Shown: positions 15,825 to 24,691, numbered from the stretch's first letter. The stretch is 42,344 bases of DNA from Chloroflexota bacterium (GCA_005889075.1 VBDQ01000072.1:1-42344); one strand, 5' to 3'. Notes: generated from the sequence alone by a model not told the origin. Made by a program: numbers and translations.

Positions 15825-17222
15825 CTAGCTCGCGACCTTCACGGCCTCGAGCGCCTGCTCGTACATGTGCTGGTGCGGCTGGACCGTTCCCTTGCCTCGC
15901 GCCGCGCGACGGCGCTCCTCGATGACCACCTGGATGAACGCTTCCACCACGACGGGGTTGAACTGCGTGCCGGCGTTAGCGCGCAGCTCGCGCAACGCCT
16001 GCTTCGGCCGCAGCGCCAGGCGGTAGGGCCGCTCGCTGGTCATCGCGTCGTACGCGTCGGCAACCGAGATGATCTGCGCGGCGAGCGGGATCTCGTTGCC
16101 CTTCAGCCCCTGGGGATAGCCGGTGCCGTCGAAGTTCTCGTGGTGCGCGAGCACGATCGGCCGGATCCGGTCGAGCATCGGCACGTTGCCGAGGAGGCTC
16201 GCGCCGATGGTCGGGTGAGCCCGCATCTCGACCCACTCGTCCTCGGTAAGCTCGGCCGGTTTGGTAAGCAGCGACTCGGCGATGCCGATCTTTCCGACGT
16301 CGTGGAAGAGCGCGCCGAGCTTGATCGCCGCGATCTCGTCCGCACCGAGTGCGAGCTTTCGTCCGACCTCGACCGAGTAGTGCATCGTCGTCGCCGCATG
16401 CCCGCTGAGGTGCTCCTCCTTCGCCTCGAGCGCCCCGATGATCGCGCCGATCACCGAGAGGTGCGACTCCTCGAGCCGATCGTTCGTCTGGCGCAGGAGC
16501 TCGTTGACCGTGCTGAGCTCCTCGTTCCGCTGGCGGACCTCGGTGGACTTGCCCATGTAGAGCCGGAACGAGTACCAGGCCACGCAGAGCGGGACCGTGA
16601 ACACGAACACGCCGAACATCCCGAGGGCCTGATAGGCCAGCGCGAGCGCCGCCCCCTGGATCGCCGTCGCGCCGAAGTTCACCGGCATCCAGCTGTAGTT
16701 GGTGCGCCATACCGCGAGCACGCTCTGGGCTTCGGACATGGCGATGGCCGCCGCCGTGAGCGAGGTGTTGACGATGAAGTACGCCGCGGCCGAAATGCCG
16801 ACGCCGATGAGCGTGGGCGCGATCGCGGTCGGTGGCGTACTGCCGCCGCTCAAGCGGTAGATCTCTCCGGCGAGATACGCCGAAACGGCGAACGAGCCGA
16901 AGTTGAAGGCCATCTTGCGCAGCGGCTTGCGGCGTGGGGTCACCGAGTTCACCACCGCTTGCGCGAGGCTCACCCAGACCGCCGCGCCGGTGCCATAGAG
17001 AACGTACGCTGCGATCACCGCCGCGAACGAGACCGAGATCGCGCTCGAGCGGAACAGGAATACCGGGACGCGCTGGGCGACGACCGCGAGGAGAACGAGG
17101 ACCGCGAGCATGAGCGGATCGATCGCGCGGAGAGACTCGAGCCGCGAACTGGCGACGAGCCCTACCAGTCCGGCGGCGGCGACGGTCCCGACGTAGAGGT
17201 TGATGCGTCCGTTCCCGGTCAT
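15825..17222 (-). CDS. Membrane HD-GYP c-di-GMP phosphodiesterase
   Basis: 465 residues from the ATG at 17222, which overlaps the protease stop (ATGA); the open frame upstream is protease antisense in another frame. Residues about 5-235 form a multi-helix membrane domain (for example YVGTVAAAGLVGLVAS, LMLAVLVLLAVVAQ, MFGVFVFTVPLCVAWYSF). A short coiled-coil linker (EELSTVNELLRQTNDRLEES) leads to the HD-GYP domain with LFHDVGKIGI, AHHENFDGTGYPQG and ISVADAYDAMTS, all metal and catalytic positions intact. It should hydrolyse c-di-GMP at the membrane. It is encoded between a secreted protease and a secreted peptide, so it may be tied to an extracellular event. Confidence 0.92.
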   Translation of the reverse strand: MTGNGRINLYVGTVAAAGLVGLVASSRLESLRAIDPLMLAVLVLLAVVAQRVPVFLFRSSAISVSFAAVIAAYVLYGTGAAVWVSLAQAVVNSVTPRRKPLRKMAFNFGSFAVSAYLAGEIYRLSGGSTPPTAIAPTLIGVGISAAAYFIVNTSLTAAAIAMSEAQSVLAVWRTNYSWMPVNFGATAIQGAALALAYQALGMFGVFVFTVPLCVAWYSFRLYMGKSTEVRQRNEELSTVNELLRQTNDRLEESHLSVIGAIIGALEAKEEHLSGHAATTMHYSVEVGRKLALGADEIAAIKLGALFHDVGKIGIAESLLTKPAELTEDEWVEMRAHPTIGASLLGNVPMLDRIRPIVLAHHENFDGTGYPQGLKGNEIPLAAQIISVADAYDAMTSERPYRLALRPKQALRELRANAGTQFNPVVVEAFIQVVIEERRRAARGKGTVQPHQHMYEQALEAVKVAS

Positions 17223-18605
17223 CGGATCGCCTCGCAGACGTCCCACGACACGGTGTCCCACGACACGCTCTCCCATGCGATCCCCTCCCAGCTCACTACA
17301 TCCCAGCTCACGCTCTCCCAGCTCACGCTTTCCCAGCTGATCCCTTCCCAGGTCGTCCCGCTCCCGTCGAGCGCGCCGGTCGCCTTCAGCATCGTCACCA
17401 GGACGAGGGAAGGGATGAGTCCGGCGTTCGCACGCGCCGGCCGCGCGACGAGTGCACCGGCTGCGTCGAGGCCGGGCGTCCGTGTCCCGACGATGCGCCG
17501 GCCGCCCGCCACGAGCGCGCCCTTTACCTCTGTCGGCGTGTAGGTCGCGTGCGCTTGCAGAACGAGCGCGGCGGCGCCGCTCGTGAACGCGCTCGACGCA
17601 GACGTGCCTGAGAGGCGTGCGTAGCCGCTTCCGCCGTTCTCGGACCTGTCGAGCGAGGTTCCCGGCACGCGAAGCGACATGACGTGCTCGCCGGGAGCGA
17701 GGACGTCGGGCTTCGCGAATCCGTCGAGCGTCGGACCGCGGCTGCTGAAGGCGGATTCGCGATCGTCGTTCGGATTGGTCGTTCCCTGATCGTCGAACGA
17801 GCCCGCGGTCACGACGAACGGATCGGCCCCGGGCATGGCGACCGTCCCTGGCTTCGGGCCGTCGTTGCCGGCGGCGGTGACGACGGTGACGCCGGCGAAC
17901 CAAGCCGACTCGACGACGCCCGCGAGCAGAGTCCGGTGATAGGTCGTCGTCTGCGGAGCGCCAAACGAAAGGTTCAGCACCTTTACGTGGTACGCGGCGC
18001 GGTTGTGGAGCACCCAATCGAACGCCGCGAGCACCGAATGCATCGTGCCGCGTCCCTGCGCATCGAGCACCCGCAGGCTGATGAGCTTCGCGTCCGGTGC
18101 GACGCCACTAAAGGTGCGGCCGTGCGCCGCGATCAGCCCGGCGAGGAACGTCCCGTGGCCGCCCGGATCGAGCGACGTGGCGCCGTCGTTCACGAAATCG
18201 ACGCGCGCGACGACCGAGCCCGCGAGGTCGGGATGATCGGCGATGCCCGTGTCCATGAGCGCGACGACGATCCCTCGTCCGGTCGCGGTGCTCCAGGCCT
18301 GCCGCGCGCCGATCGCCTCGTTGCCGACGCTTGGCTTGCCCTGCGGCCTCTCGTAGTGCTTCTCGTCGGAGGCGGCCGTCACGATCGCGTCGGATGCGAT
18401 GAAGGCCACACGCGCGTCACGGCGCAGGCTGTCGAGCGCTGAAGACGTGACCCGTGCGGAAACGACGTCGATCGAATCGAGCGACGCGACGTCGTCGGCG
18501 CCGAGTGCCCGGGCTTCGTCCCCCGGGAAGCAGCGTCGCGATAAGAAGGAGCGCCGCGACCATCGTCGCGATACGCCCTCGCACCTCACCCAACCGCCGT
18601 GTCAT
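17219..18605 (-). CDS. Subtilisin-like S8 protease with Trp-pentapeptide tail (signal peptide frameshifted)
   Basis: The mature enzyme reads without breaks from DEARALGADDVASLDS (about 18518) to the stop at 17219. The catalytic triad is intact: ALMDTGIADH, GGHGTFLAG and LSGTSASSAF, with the oxyanion asparagine in TAAGNDGP. The usual GTSMAxP is GTSASSA. An inhibitor-like propeptide (about 35-75) precedes it. The signal peptide (from the ATG at 18605: TRRLGEV, then MVAALLLIATLLPG) is in another frame, joined to the mature frame by removing one base from the five-base C run at 18520-18524 (plus strand). This is either a real frameshift or a sequencing error. The C-terminus has eight tryptophans spaced by five (WESVSWESVSWDVVSW). 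First gene of the operon with HD-GYP. Confidence 0.85.
17243..17350 (-). repeat. 15-bp coding tandem repeat: W[ED]x[IV][SA] pentapeptides
   Basis: Seven consecutive pentapeptide units plus a final Trp, coded by degenerate 15-base repeats at the 3' end of the protease gene. The repeats differ at third positions, so the peptide pattern has been maintained over time rather than being a fresh slippage product. Confidence 0.85.
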
Positions 18606-18661
18606 TTCCCCCAGAACTCCCACCCGAGTACTACCTACAGCTCCAGCGGAGGTCATCCCCT

Positions 18662-18814
18662 GTGTGGGTGATGTTCACCAAGACAGGCGACCGCGCAATG
18701 GTTTGCCGAGGGTGCGGGCGAGGGTCGACACGCAAGCGACACGGGCGACCCGACGGTCTCCATCAGTTGGAGGAGGCGGCGCTCCGAGTGGACAGCGCGG
18801 CTAATGCAGGTTGA
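18662..18814 (+). CDS. Small CxxC protein (hypothetical)
   Basis: 50 residues from GTG 18662, with GGAGG at 18648-18652 nine bases before; ATG 18671 is an alternative. It contains VCRGCGRG, a possible half zinc ribbon, followed by a basic patch and an amphipathic helix (LHQLEEAALRVDSA). The stop is directly followed by the stop of the converging regulator gene, a packing seen at other real gene ends in this window. Its promoter would lie in the region shared with the divergent protease. No family recognised; moderate certainty that it is a gene. Confidence 0.45.
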   Translation: MWVMFTKTGDRAMVCRGCGRGSTRKRHGRPDGLHQLEEAALRVDSAANAG

Positions 18815-21800
18815 TTAGCTGGCGCGCTTGATCCGCAGGTACAGCTCGCGCGTCGCGGGCTCCGGCTCGGCGCCGAGGTCGCGCCGGAGCATAGCCTCGA
18901 GAGCCTGGTAATGGCGCACGGCGAGCGCTGAGTCACCGGACTCGTGGTGTGCCCTCATAAGGAGGCGGTGCCCTTCTTCGTCGTACGGCTCGCGTTCGAG
19001 AAGCTTCTCGAGCGGCCGGATCGCCTCTTTCGGCTCCTTCCAATCGAGCTCAAGGGTCGCGAGCTCTTTCGCCGCGGCGACGAGCTGACGATCGGTCTCC
19101 TCCCGCTGGCGCTCGATCCATGGAGCGGTCAGGTCCGCGAGGAAACGACCACGATGTGCCGCGACCGCCGCGCGCAGATGCTGGATCGCATCGCGCGATC
19201 GGCCCGCATCGCGCGCCTCGCGGCCCCGTCGCAACGAACGACGGAAGACCTCGAGGTCCACATGGATCGAGGCGGGTAGAGCGAGACCGTAACCGGCATC
19301 TGACCGAACGACCACGGTCGCCTCCGAGGCACCGGCCGACGCGAGCGCCTTGCGGAGCGCATGAAGCGTGAAGTGGAAGTTCGAGAGCGCCGCGGCGACG
19401 TCGGTGTCCGGCCAGAGCTGCGCCACGAGCTCGTCACGCGGGACGAATCGCTGTCGGTCGAGGAGCAGCAGCGCGAATAGCTCCTTGGCTTTGCTGGTGC
19501 GCCACCCCCGGTCGCTGATCCGCGCACCGCTCGCGCGAAGCTCGAACGTGCCGAGCACGAAAGCCTGGATCGTCTCTGCGGCGGAGGTGGGAAGCGGCGG
19601 CGCCGCCGACGGCGCTGCGACCTCGACCGGCTGGAGCAGCGTCGCGAGCGCGCGCGTGTCGTCCGCTGGCAGCTCGAGCTCGGGAAGACGCGTGCGCAGC
19701 GCGTCTGCGAGGGCCGGGCGAAGCAGCAAGAAGTCCCGATAGCGCTCGGCGGCCACGCCATGCAGAGCTGCCGCGACCGCTTGAGGGTCCTCGGTCATCG
19801 TGGTCGCGAGGAGCGTCGCCTTCGTGGCCAGATAGCGCGCTCCGATGCGCTGCGCGGATGCGCGCGCTTCGTCGTATGCGGTCCGCGCGTCCTCGCTTCG
19901 TCCTTCGGCCTCGGCAAGCGTGCCGCGAGCGAGTGCGGTCCGGATCGCCGCCAGCGGACCGGGCGATGCGGAAGCGAGGGCCTCAGCCGCGCGAAGCGCG
20001 TCGTGTCCCGTATCGGCCTCGCCGCGCAGCGCGCGCAGCTCCGCCGCGGTCGCGTGGAGCTCGCTGATCACGTGGTCGTCACTTTGCTCGCGGCAGAGCT
20101 CGACTCCGGCGCGGTACACCTCTTCGACGGCGCCGCGCTCCCCTGACAGCGCGTGTACGGTCATGAGCGTTGCGCACATAGCGGCCTCGGCGAGGCGCAA
20201 ATCGTTCGCGCTCGCGACCTCGAGGGTCTGGCGGAGCGTGTCAAGCGCTTCGCCGATATCGCCGCGCCGCGTGCGTACGTCCACGAGACCGCTCTCGGCC
20301 CAACACAGCGCGCTGACGTCGCCGGTTCGCTGCTGCAACGCGAGCGCGCGCAAGTACGTGCGCTGCGCCGCGTCGAGATCGCCGAGCAAGTGCTGCAGCT
20401 GCGCGAGCGCTACCGCTTCGGCGAGCTGCCCCGCGGCGTCGCCCAGGAGCGAGAACATCGCCTCAGCGCGCAGGTGCGCTGCGGTCGCCTCCTCGAGCTC
20501 ACCGAGGTCGGCGTGGGCGCCGCCGACGAGATGCCAGAGCCACGCGGCCTGCGCCGACGAGCCCGGGGCGAGGAGGCCCTGCGCCTCGCGTGCCTGCTCG
20601 AGCGCTTCGCGCGGACGCCGCAAGTAGCGAAGCGCCTGCGCCGACCAGAACAGCCCGCGGGCGAGGCCATCCTCGTCACGCGCGCGGCGAAGCTCGGTGA
20701 TCGCGTCGCGGTACTGCGCGAGCGCGCGCTCGTAGTCGCCGCGAACGCGATGCAGCAGGCCGCGCAGGAGCACGATGAACGGGAGGCCCTGCTCGATCCC
20801 CGGCGGGAATCCGTCGAGCCAGCGCCCGAGCGTCGCTACCTCGCTGGACTCGAGGACGCGCTCGCCGTTATCGCGGACCAGCTGCGCCGCGCGCTTGTGC
20901 TCGCCGGCCTGTTGCAGGTGTCCGATCGCGCGATCGATGTCGCCCCGCGCCAGCGCGCGCTCGGCGTAGGCGCGGTGTAGCTCGACGATCGCCGCCGCAG
21001 GAAGGAGCTCGCGGGCACGAGCGCGCAGGAACTCCGCGAAGAGCGGCTGGAAGCGATGACCTCCGCCGGCTCCGGTCTCACGCGATACGAGGCCAGCTTG
21101 CTCGAGCGCGCTCACCAGCTGCGCGGTGGCACCCCCCGCCGACACCCCCTCGTCGTCGTCCAGCCGCTCCAGGAGCGACCAGCGCAGGAGCGTGTCTTGG
21201 TCGGCCCGCGATGAACGGCTCAGGACCTCGTTGTTGAAATAGGCATAGAGCTCCGCGCCGCTGCCGCGGAACTCGCCAAGCTCGCGCCAGCCCCGCTCGT
21301 GCACGAACGCGGCCGCCAGGCGGATGCCGGCAGGCCATCCGCCGGTGCGCCCATAGATGGCATCGATCGCGTGCTCGGGAAGGTCAAGCGCGAACTCGCC
21401 GCGCAGCAGCTCGATCGTCTCGGGTCGGGTGAAGGCAAGCTCCGCCGCGGAGATGTCGAGGACGTTGCCCGCAAGTCGCCAGCGCGGGAGGCCCGCGAGC
21501 TGCGGCGTTCGACGCGTCGCGAGGACGAGGTGCACGTTGTCGGGCAGCTGCTCGACCAGCTCGTCGGCGAACGCTGCGAGCGAGGCGACGGCGCGCAGCG
21601 AAGGATGGTCGTCGAGGAAGATGACGACGTCATCGAGCTGCGGCAGCTCCTCGGCGAGCGAGCCCGCGAGCTGGGCGAGGCGACGATCGAGACGCCGACC
21701 TTGATCGAGCGAGTCGGTCAGGTGCTCGCCAAACTCCGGATGATCGCGACGGAGCGCGCCGACAAGATCGCCGAAGAGCACGAGCGGATCGTCATCGCTC

Positions 21801-22027
21801 CGTTGCAGGGTGAGCCACGCCATACGGCGTCCCGACGCGCGTAGGAGGTCGGCGTACTGAACGAGCGCGGTGGTCTTGCCGTAGCCCGCCGCCGCATGGA
21901 CGAGCGTGAGGCGATGGCGCTCGGCACCGGCGAGCCGCTCGAGGAGTCGCTGCCGACGCAGTAGCGGCAGTGGCAGCGACGGCGGCACGTAGCGGGTGCG
22001 ATCGGGGGTGCGACTCGCGGTGGCCAA
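18815..22027 (-). CDS. STAND ATPase/TPR transcriptional regulator with C-terminal winged helix and BTAD
   Basis: 1070 residues. The N-terminal MalT-like NTPase has the P-loop VHAAAGYGKTTAL and the Walker B VVIFLDDHPSL, with the STAND pattern GGWPAGIRLAA. Residues about 340-780 are TPR-like helical repeats. After about 800 there is an OmpR-type winged helix (FVLGTFELRASG, RTSKAKELFALLLLDRQRFV, LWPDTD) and then a bacterial transcriptional activation domain (DLEVFRRSLRRGREARDAG to RDLGAEPEPATRELY). MalT relatives usually end in a LuxR helix-turn-helix; the SARP-like C-terminus sets this protein apart. It starts six bases after the PiT stop, so it is probably co-transcribed with phosphate uptake genes. 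Ligand and targets unknown. Confidence 0.9.
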   Translation of the reverse strand: MATASRTPDRTRYVPPSLPLPLLRRQRLLERLAGAERHRLTLVHAAAGYGKTTALVQYADLLRASGRRMAWLTLQRSDDDPLVLFGDLVGALRRDHPEFGEHLTDSLDQGRRLDRRLAQLAGSLAEELPQLDDVVIFLDDHPSLRAVASLAAFADELVEQLPDNVHLVLATRRTPQLAGLPRWRLAGNVLDISAAELAFTRPETIELLRGEFALDLPEHAIDAIYGRTGGWPAGIRLAAAFVHERGWRELGEFRGSGAELYAYFNNEVLSRSSRADQDTLLRWSLLERLDDDEGVSAGGATAQLVSALEQAGLVSRETGAGGGHRFQPLFAEFLRARARELLPAAAIVELHRAYAERALARGDIDRAIGHLQQAGEHKRAAQLVRDNGERVLESSEVATLGRWLDGFPPGIEQGLPFIVLLRGLLHRVRGDYERALAQYRDAITELRRARDEDGLARGLFWSAQALRYLRRPREALEQAREAQGLLAPGSSAQAAWLWHLVGGAHADLGELEEATAAHLRAEAMFSLLGDAAGQLAEAVALAQLQHLLGDLDAAQRTYLRALALQQRTGDVSALCWAESGLVDVRTRRGDIGEALDTLRQTLEVASANDLRLAEAAMCATLMTVHALSGERGAVEEVYRAGVELCREQSDDHVISELHATAAELRALRGEADTGHDALRAAEALASASPGPLAAIRTALARGTLAEAEGRSEDARTAYDEARASAQRIGARYLATKATLLATTMTEDPQAVAAALHGVAAERYRDFLLLRPALADALRTRLPELELPADDTRALATLLQPVEVAAPSAAPPLPTSAAETIQAFVLGTFELRASGARISDRGWRTSKAKELFALLLLDRQRFVPRDELVAQLWPDTDVAAALSNFHFTLHALRKALASAGASEATVVVRSDAGYGLALPASIHVDLEVFRRSLRRGREARDAGRSRDAIQHLRAAVAAHRGRFLADLTAPWIERQREETDRQLVAAAKELATLELDWKEPKEAIRPLEKLLEREPYDEEGHRLLMRAHHESGDSALAVRHYQALEAMLRRDLGAEPEPATRELYLRIKRAS

Positions 22028-22033
22028 ACCGCG

Positions 22034-23044
22034 CTAAGGATGCACTCCGACGGCGCGGAGGACGGTCGCGGTGACGTATCCGAGCACGAAACAACTGGGG
22101 ATGGTCAGCACCCACGCGGTGACGATGCGCCCCGCGATCCCCCAACGGACCGCCGACAGCCTGCGGGTCGCGCCGACGCCGAGGATCGCCCCCGAGATCG
22201 CGTGCGTCGTCGAGATCGGTATGCCGAACCGGGTTGCGATCTCGATGACGGTCGCGGCGCTCGTCTCGGCGGCGAAGCCATTGACGGGCCTGAGCGCGGT
22301 GATGCGCATGCCCATCGTGCGGATGATTCGCCACCCTCCGGTCGCCGTCCCCAGGCCGATGCTGACCGCGCAGATGATCTTGACCCAGTCCGGGATGTAG
22401 AAGCCGGAGCCACTCGGCACCGCACCGTATGCCGCAAGCGCCAGCGCGATCACACCCATAGTCTTCTGCCCATCGTTCCCGCCGTGGCTGAACGCCATAT
22501 AGGCGCTCGACAGGATCTGCGCGCGCCCGAAGAAACGGTTCACGAATCGGTAGCTGACGTTCCGGAGCGCCCAGTAGATCGCGAGCATGAACAGATAACC
22601 GAAGGCGAAGGCGACGAGTGGCGAGTACACGATCCCGAACGACGTCTTCTGCAGGCCGGGAACGATGATGACCTCCACTCCGTGCACCGAGACCGCGGCG
22701 CCGATGACGCTGAAGATCAGCGCGTGGCTCGACGAGGTCGGCAATGCGGCGATGAAGGTGATGAGGTCCCACACGATCGCTCCAACCAGAGCGGCGATGA
22801 CGAGATCCTGCGTGACGACCTTCGCGTCGACGATCCCGTTGCCCACTGTTTTCGCGACCGCCTCGCCCGAGAGCGCGCCGGCGAGGTTGAGGATCCCGGC
22901 CATGAGGATCGCCTGGGCGGGGGTAAGGACACGGGTAGCAATGACCGTCGCGATCGCGTTCGCCGCGTCGTGGAACCCGTTGACGAATTCGAAGATGAGC
23001 CCAAGCAGCACGACAAGGGCGAGAAGAACGGTCGCGTTGTCCAA
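22034..23044 (-). CDS. pit: PiT-family inorganic phosphate transporter
   Basis: 336 residues, about ten membrane helices. Both PiT signature repeats are present: FEFVNGFHDAANAIATVIAT near the N-terminus, with ALPTSSSHAL, and AFSHGGNDGQKTMG with GIPISTTHAISGAI in the second half. It imports phosphate as a metal-phosphate complex coupled to protons or sodium. The start is a TTG one base behind the DUF47 stop, so translation is probably coupled. DUF47 proteins are the usual accessory partners of PiT carriers. Confidence 0.92.
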   Translation of the reverse strand: MDNATVLLALVVLLGLIFEFVNGFHDAANAIATVIATRVLTPAQAILMAGILNLAGALSGEAVAKTVGNGIVDAKVVTQDLVIAALVGAIVWDLITFIAALPTSSSHALIFSVIGAAVSVHGVEVIIVPGLQKTSFGIVYSPLVAFAFGYLFMLAIYWALRNVSYRFVNRFFGRAQILSSAYMAFSHGGNDGQKTMGVIALALAAYGAVPSGSGFYIPDWVKIICAVSIGLGTATGGWRIIRTMGMRITALRPVNGFAAETSAATVIEIATRFGIPISTTHAISGAILGVGATRRLSAVRWGIAGRIVTAWVLTIPSCFVLGYVTATVLRAVGVHP

Positions 23045-23045
23045 G

Positions 23046-23663
23046 CTAGCTGTGCTTCACCACGATGGTCTCGACGATGTTGGCGACGTCCTCGCAGCGA
23101 TCGATGGCCACCTCTACGAGCGAGTGAATGTCCTTCCACTTGACGATCTCGATTGCGTCGTCGGTGCCGGCAAAGAGCTCGGCCACCGCCTCGCGCCAGA
23201 TCTGGTCACCCTCGTTCTCGAGTGTGTGGATCGTGATCCAGTGCTGCTCGAGGCCCTTGAGGCCCTCGAGGCTGCGAAGCATGACGAGGACCTCCTTCGC
23301 CGCGCTCACCAGCACCTTGGCTTGACGCAGGGCGGCCGGCCGGACTCGTTTTACCTTGAAGAGCAGCACCAGCTCGGAGACGTCGTAGCAAACGTCGGTG
23401 ATGTCGTCGATCTTCGTGCCGAGCCCGAGGATGTCCTCCCGGTCGAGCGGAGTGACAAATGTCTCGTTTAGGTGACGAACGATCTCGTGGTTGAGCTTGT
23501 CGCCGTAGTGCTCGATCGCGTGGATGTCGCGGACCTTGTTCTCGACGTCGGTGAAGTCGGCGAAGAGCTTCTCCAACGCCTCGGACGCTTCGACGGCGTT
23601 CTGAGCGTGCTGCTCGAACAGGACGAAGAACTCGCTCTTTTTTGGCATCAGCGAGAAACGCAC
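23046..23663 (-). CDS. DUF47/PhoU-like accessory protein of PiT
   Basis: 205 residues, all-helical, with PhoU-like pattern: FFVLFEQHAQNAVEASEALE, DIHAIEHYGDKLNHEIVRHL, and the metal-binding-type acidic runs EHYGDK, ENEGD and DRCEDVAN. It is the first gene of the operon with pit and the BTAD regulator, and should modulate the transporter. GTG 23663 has GGAGG six bases before it; ATG 23648 is possible but has poorer spacing. Confidence 0.9.
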   Translation of the reverse strand: MRFSLMPKKSEFFVLFEQHAQNAVEASEALEKLFADFTDVENKVRDIHAIEHYGDKLNHEIVRHLNETFVTPLDREDILGLGTKIDDITDVCYDVSELVLLFKVKRVRPAALRQAKVLVSAAKEVLVMLRSLEGLKGLEQHWITIHTLENEGDQIWREAVAELFAGTDDAIEIVKWKDIHSLVEVAIDRCEDVANIVETIVVKHS

Positions 23664-23797
23664 CCGTCTCCTCCTTCTCGTCTGGCGCGCCTATCCTGCC
23701 CGACCGGCCCGCCCGGAGGCGTCCACGTAAACGGAAGGTGAAGCCGTCGGCCGTCCGGCGGGCCATGGTGCCATGCGAGGGAGCGATCAAGCGCCGC

Positions 23798-23813
23798 TGG
23801 CATGCGCTTTGCT
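23798..23813 (+). promoter_or_regulatory. Sigma-54-like promoter A (TGGCATG-N4-TTGCT)
   Basis: TGGCATG CGCT TTGCT matches the -24/-12 consensus TGGCACG-N4-TTGCW at all but one permitted position. Transcription would begin near 23824, giving a leader of about 38 bases with a ribosome site before the ATG at 23862. It is almost identical over 26 bases to the site at 36503. Whether this organism has RpoN is not visible here. Confidence 0.5.
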
Positions 23814-23861
23814 CAGGGGCTCGCCAGACGAGCTCGCATTAGGCGAAGAAATGAGGACACG

Positions 23862-24053
23862 ATGGTGCTGTTCGCGATTGGGCTCATGGCTGGCGTGGCG
23901 ATCGGGATGATCATCGTCGGCTTCCTCGCGATCGGCGCGTACGACCGCGGCTACACCGACGCGCTCGAGCGGCGAAAGGCGTGGCGTACCGAGCTCGTTG
24001 CCCGGACGGTCATCGGCACGAGGGCGCTCACCGCCTCGCGCAAGGCAAGCTAG
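23862..24053 (+). CDS. Small single-helix membrane protein
   Basis: 63 residues from ATG 23862, with GAGG six bases before. One N-terminal helix (FAIGLMAGVAIGMIIVGFLAIGA) is followed by a basic cytoplasmic tail (YDRGYTDALERRKAWRTELV). No known family. It is a single-gene unit: a -24/-12-like promoter lies in front and a strong hairpin terminator behind. It diverges from the phosphate operon. Confidence 0.65.
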   Translation: MVLFAIGLMAGVAIGMIIVGFLAIGAYDRGYTDALERRKAWRTELVARTVIGTRALTASRKAS

Positions 24054-24075
24054 GCGACCGGGCTTCGCTCAAGGT

Positions 24076-24106
24076 CGAAAGGGGCCGCCGATGGGCGGCC
24101 CTTTCG
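24076..24106. terminator. Bidirectional Rho-independent terminator
   Basis: The arms CGAAAGGGGCCGCC (24076-24089) and GGCGGCCCTTTCG (24094-24106) pair with one bulged G around a 4-base loop. It is followed by TTTATC, and on the other strand the flanking TTTCG gives a partial U-tract. It lies between two converging genes and would serve both. Confidence 0.8.
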
Positions 24107-24114
24107 TTTATCTC

Positions 24115-24567
24115 TCACGGCCCGAAGAACCGGCGCTTGAGGTCGTCGAGCGCGCGCTGTAACGAGTCGATGACGCCGGGGATCCCCGTTGGGACGATCT
24201 CCACGTTGCCGTCGCGTCCGATGCGAAGCTCATCGCCCGGGCGGACCGCCGCGCGCACCGCGGAGCGGTCGGCGGTGGTGGTGAAGACGACCCGATCCTG
24301 CTCCTCGACGATGCTGCCGACGCGGAGACGGCCGCTCGGCATCGCCTTGATCACAGCTTTGAGCTGATCGTCCGTCCGAATGTCGGCCTGAGGCTGTGGC
24401 GCCAGACGCGAGACCGTCTTACCCAGCTCGTCGAAGAACGCGCTGGGGCCCTGCAGCACCGGACCCAGGAGGGTGGCCACGAGCCCGACCGCGAGCAGCA
24501 CCACCACGGCGCCGACGATGAATTGGATCGCCCAGAACGGGATGAATCGCCTACCGAGCTGCTTCAT
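24115..24567 (-). CDS. Hypothetical single-pass membrane protein
   Basis: 150 residues from the ATG at 24567, which has GGAGGGAG close upstream; the longer open frame is antisense to the next gene. A basic N-terminus is followed by one helix (IQFIVGAVVVLLAVGLVATLLG) and a soluble domain with RLRVGSIVEEQDRVVFTTTADR and VRPGDELRIGRDGNVEIVPTG, a small beta-rich module. I do not recognise the family. It is a single gene with the terminator at 24076-24106 behind it. Confidence 0.6.
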   Translation of the reverse strand: MKQLGRRFIPFWAIQFIVGAVVVLLAVGLVATLLGPVLQGPSAFFDELGKTVSRLAPQPQADIRTDDQLKAVIKAMPSGRLRVGSIVEEQDRVVFTTTADRSAVRAAVRPGDELRIGRDGNVEIVPTGIPGVIDSLQRALDDLKRRFFGP

Positions 24568-24691
24568 TGTTCTCCCTCCGAGCGATACGGCCGGGTCACT
24601 CCCCGTGGCGTCGAGGTCGCGCCTCGCCGCAGATGAAAGCACGCGTCGGGAACGACGTATGCAGCAAAACCGCATCGGAAAGGAGCGAAAC

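Noticed and set aside
17243-17350. Tandem repeat as a CRISPR or minisatellite
   Set aside because: The unit is 15 bp, in frame, without spacers, and codes a regular peptide inside a protease gene.
15867-17543. Long plus-strand open frame (558 codons) opposite HD-GYP and protease
   Set aside because: It is the antisense of two well-identified proteins; the translation is Arg/His/Asp-rich without domains. High GC makes such frames common here.
22040-23143. Long plus-strand open frame opposite pit
   Set aside because: Antisense to a clear PiT transporter; the highly charged, low-complexity translation has no recognisable domain.
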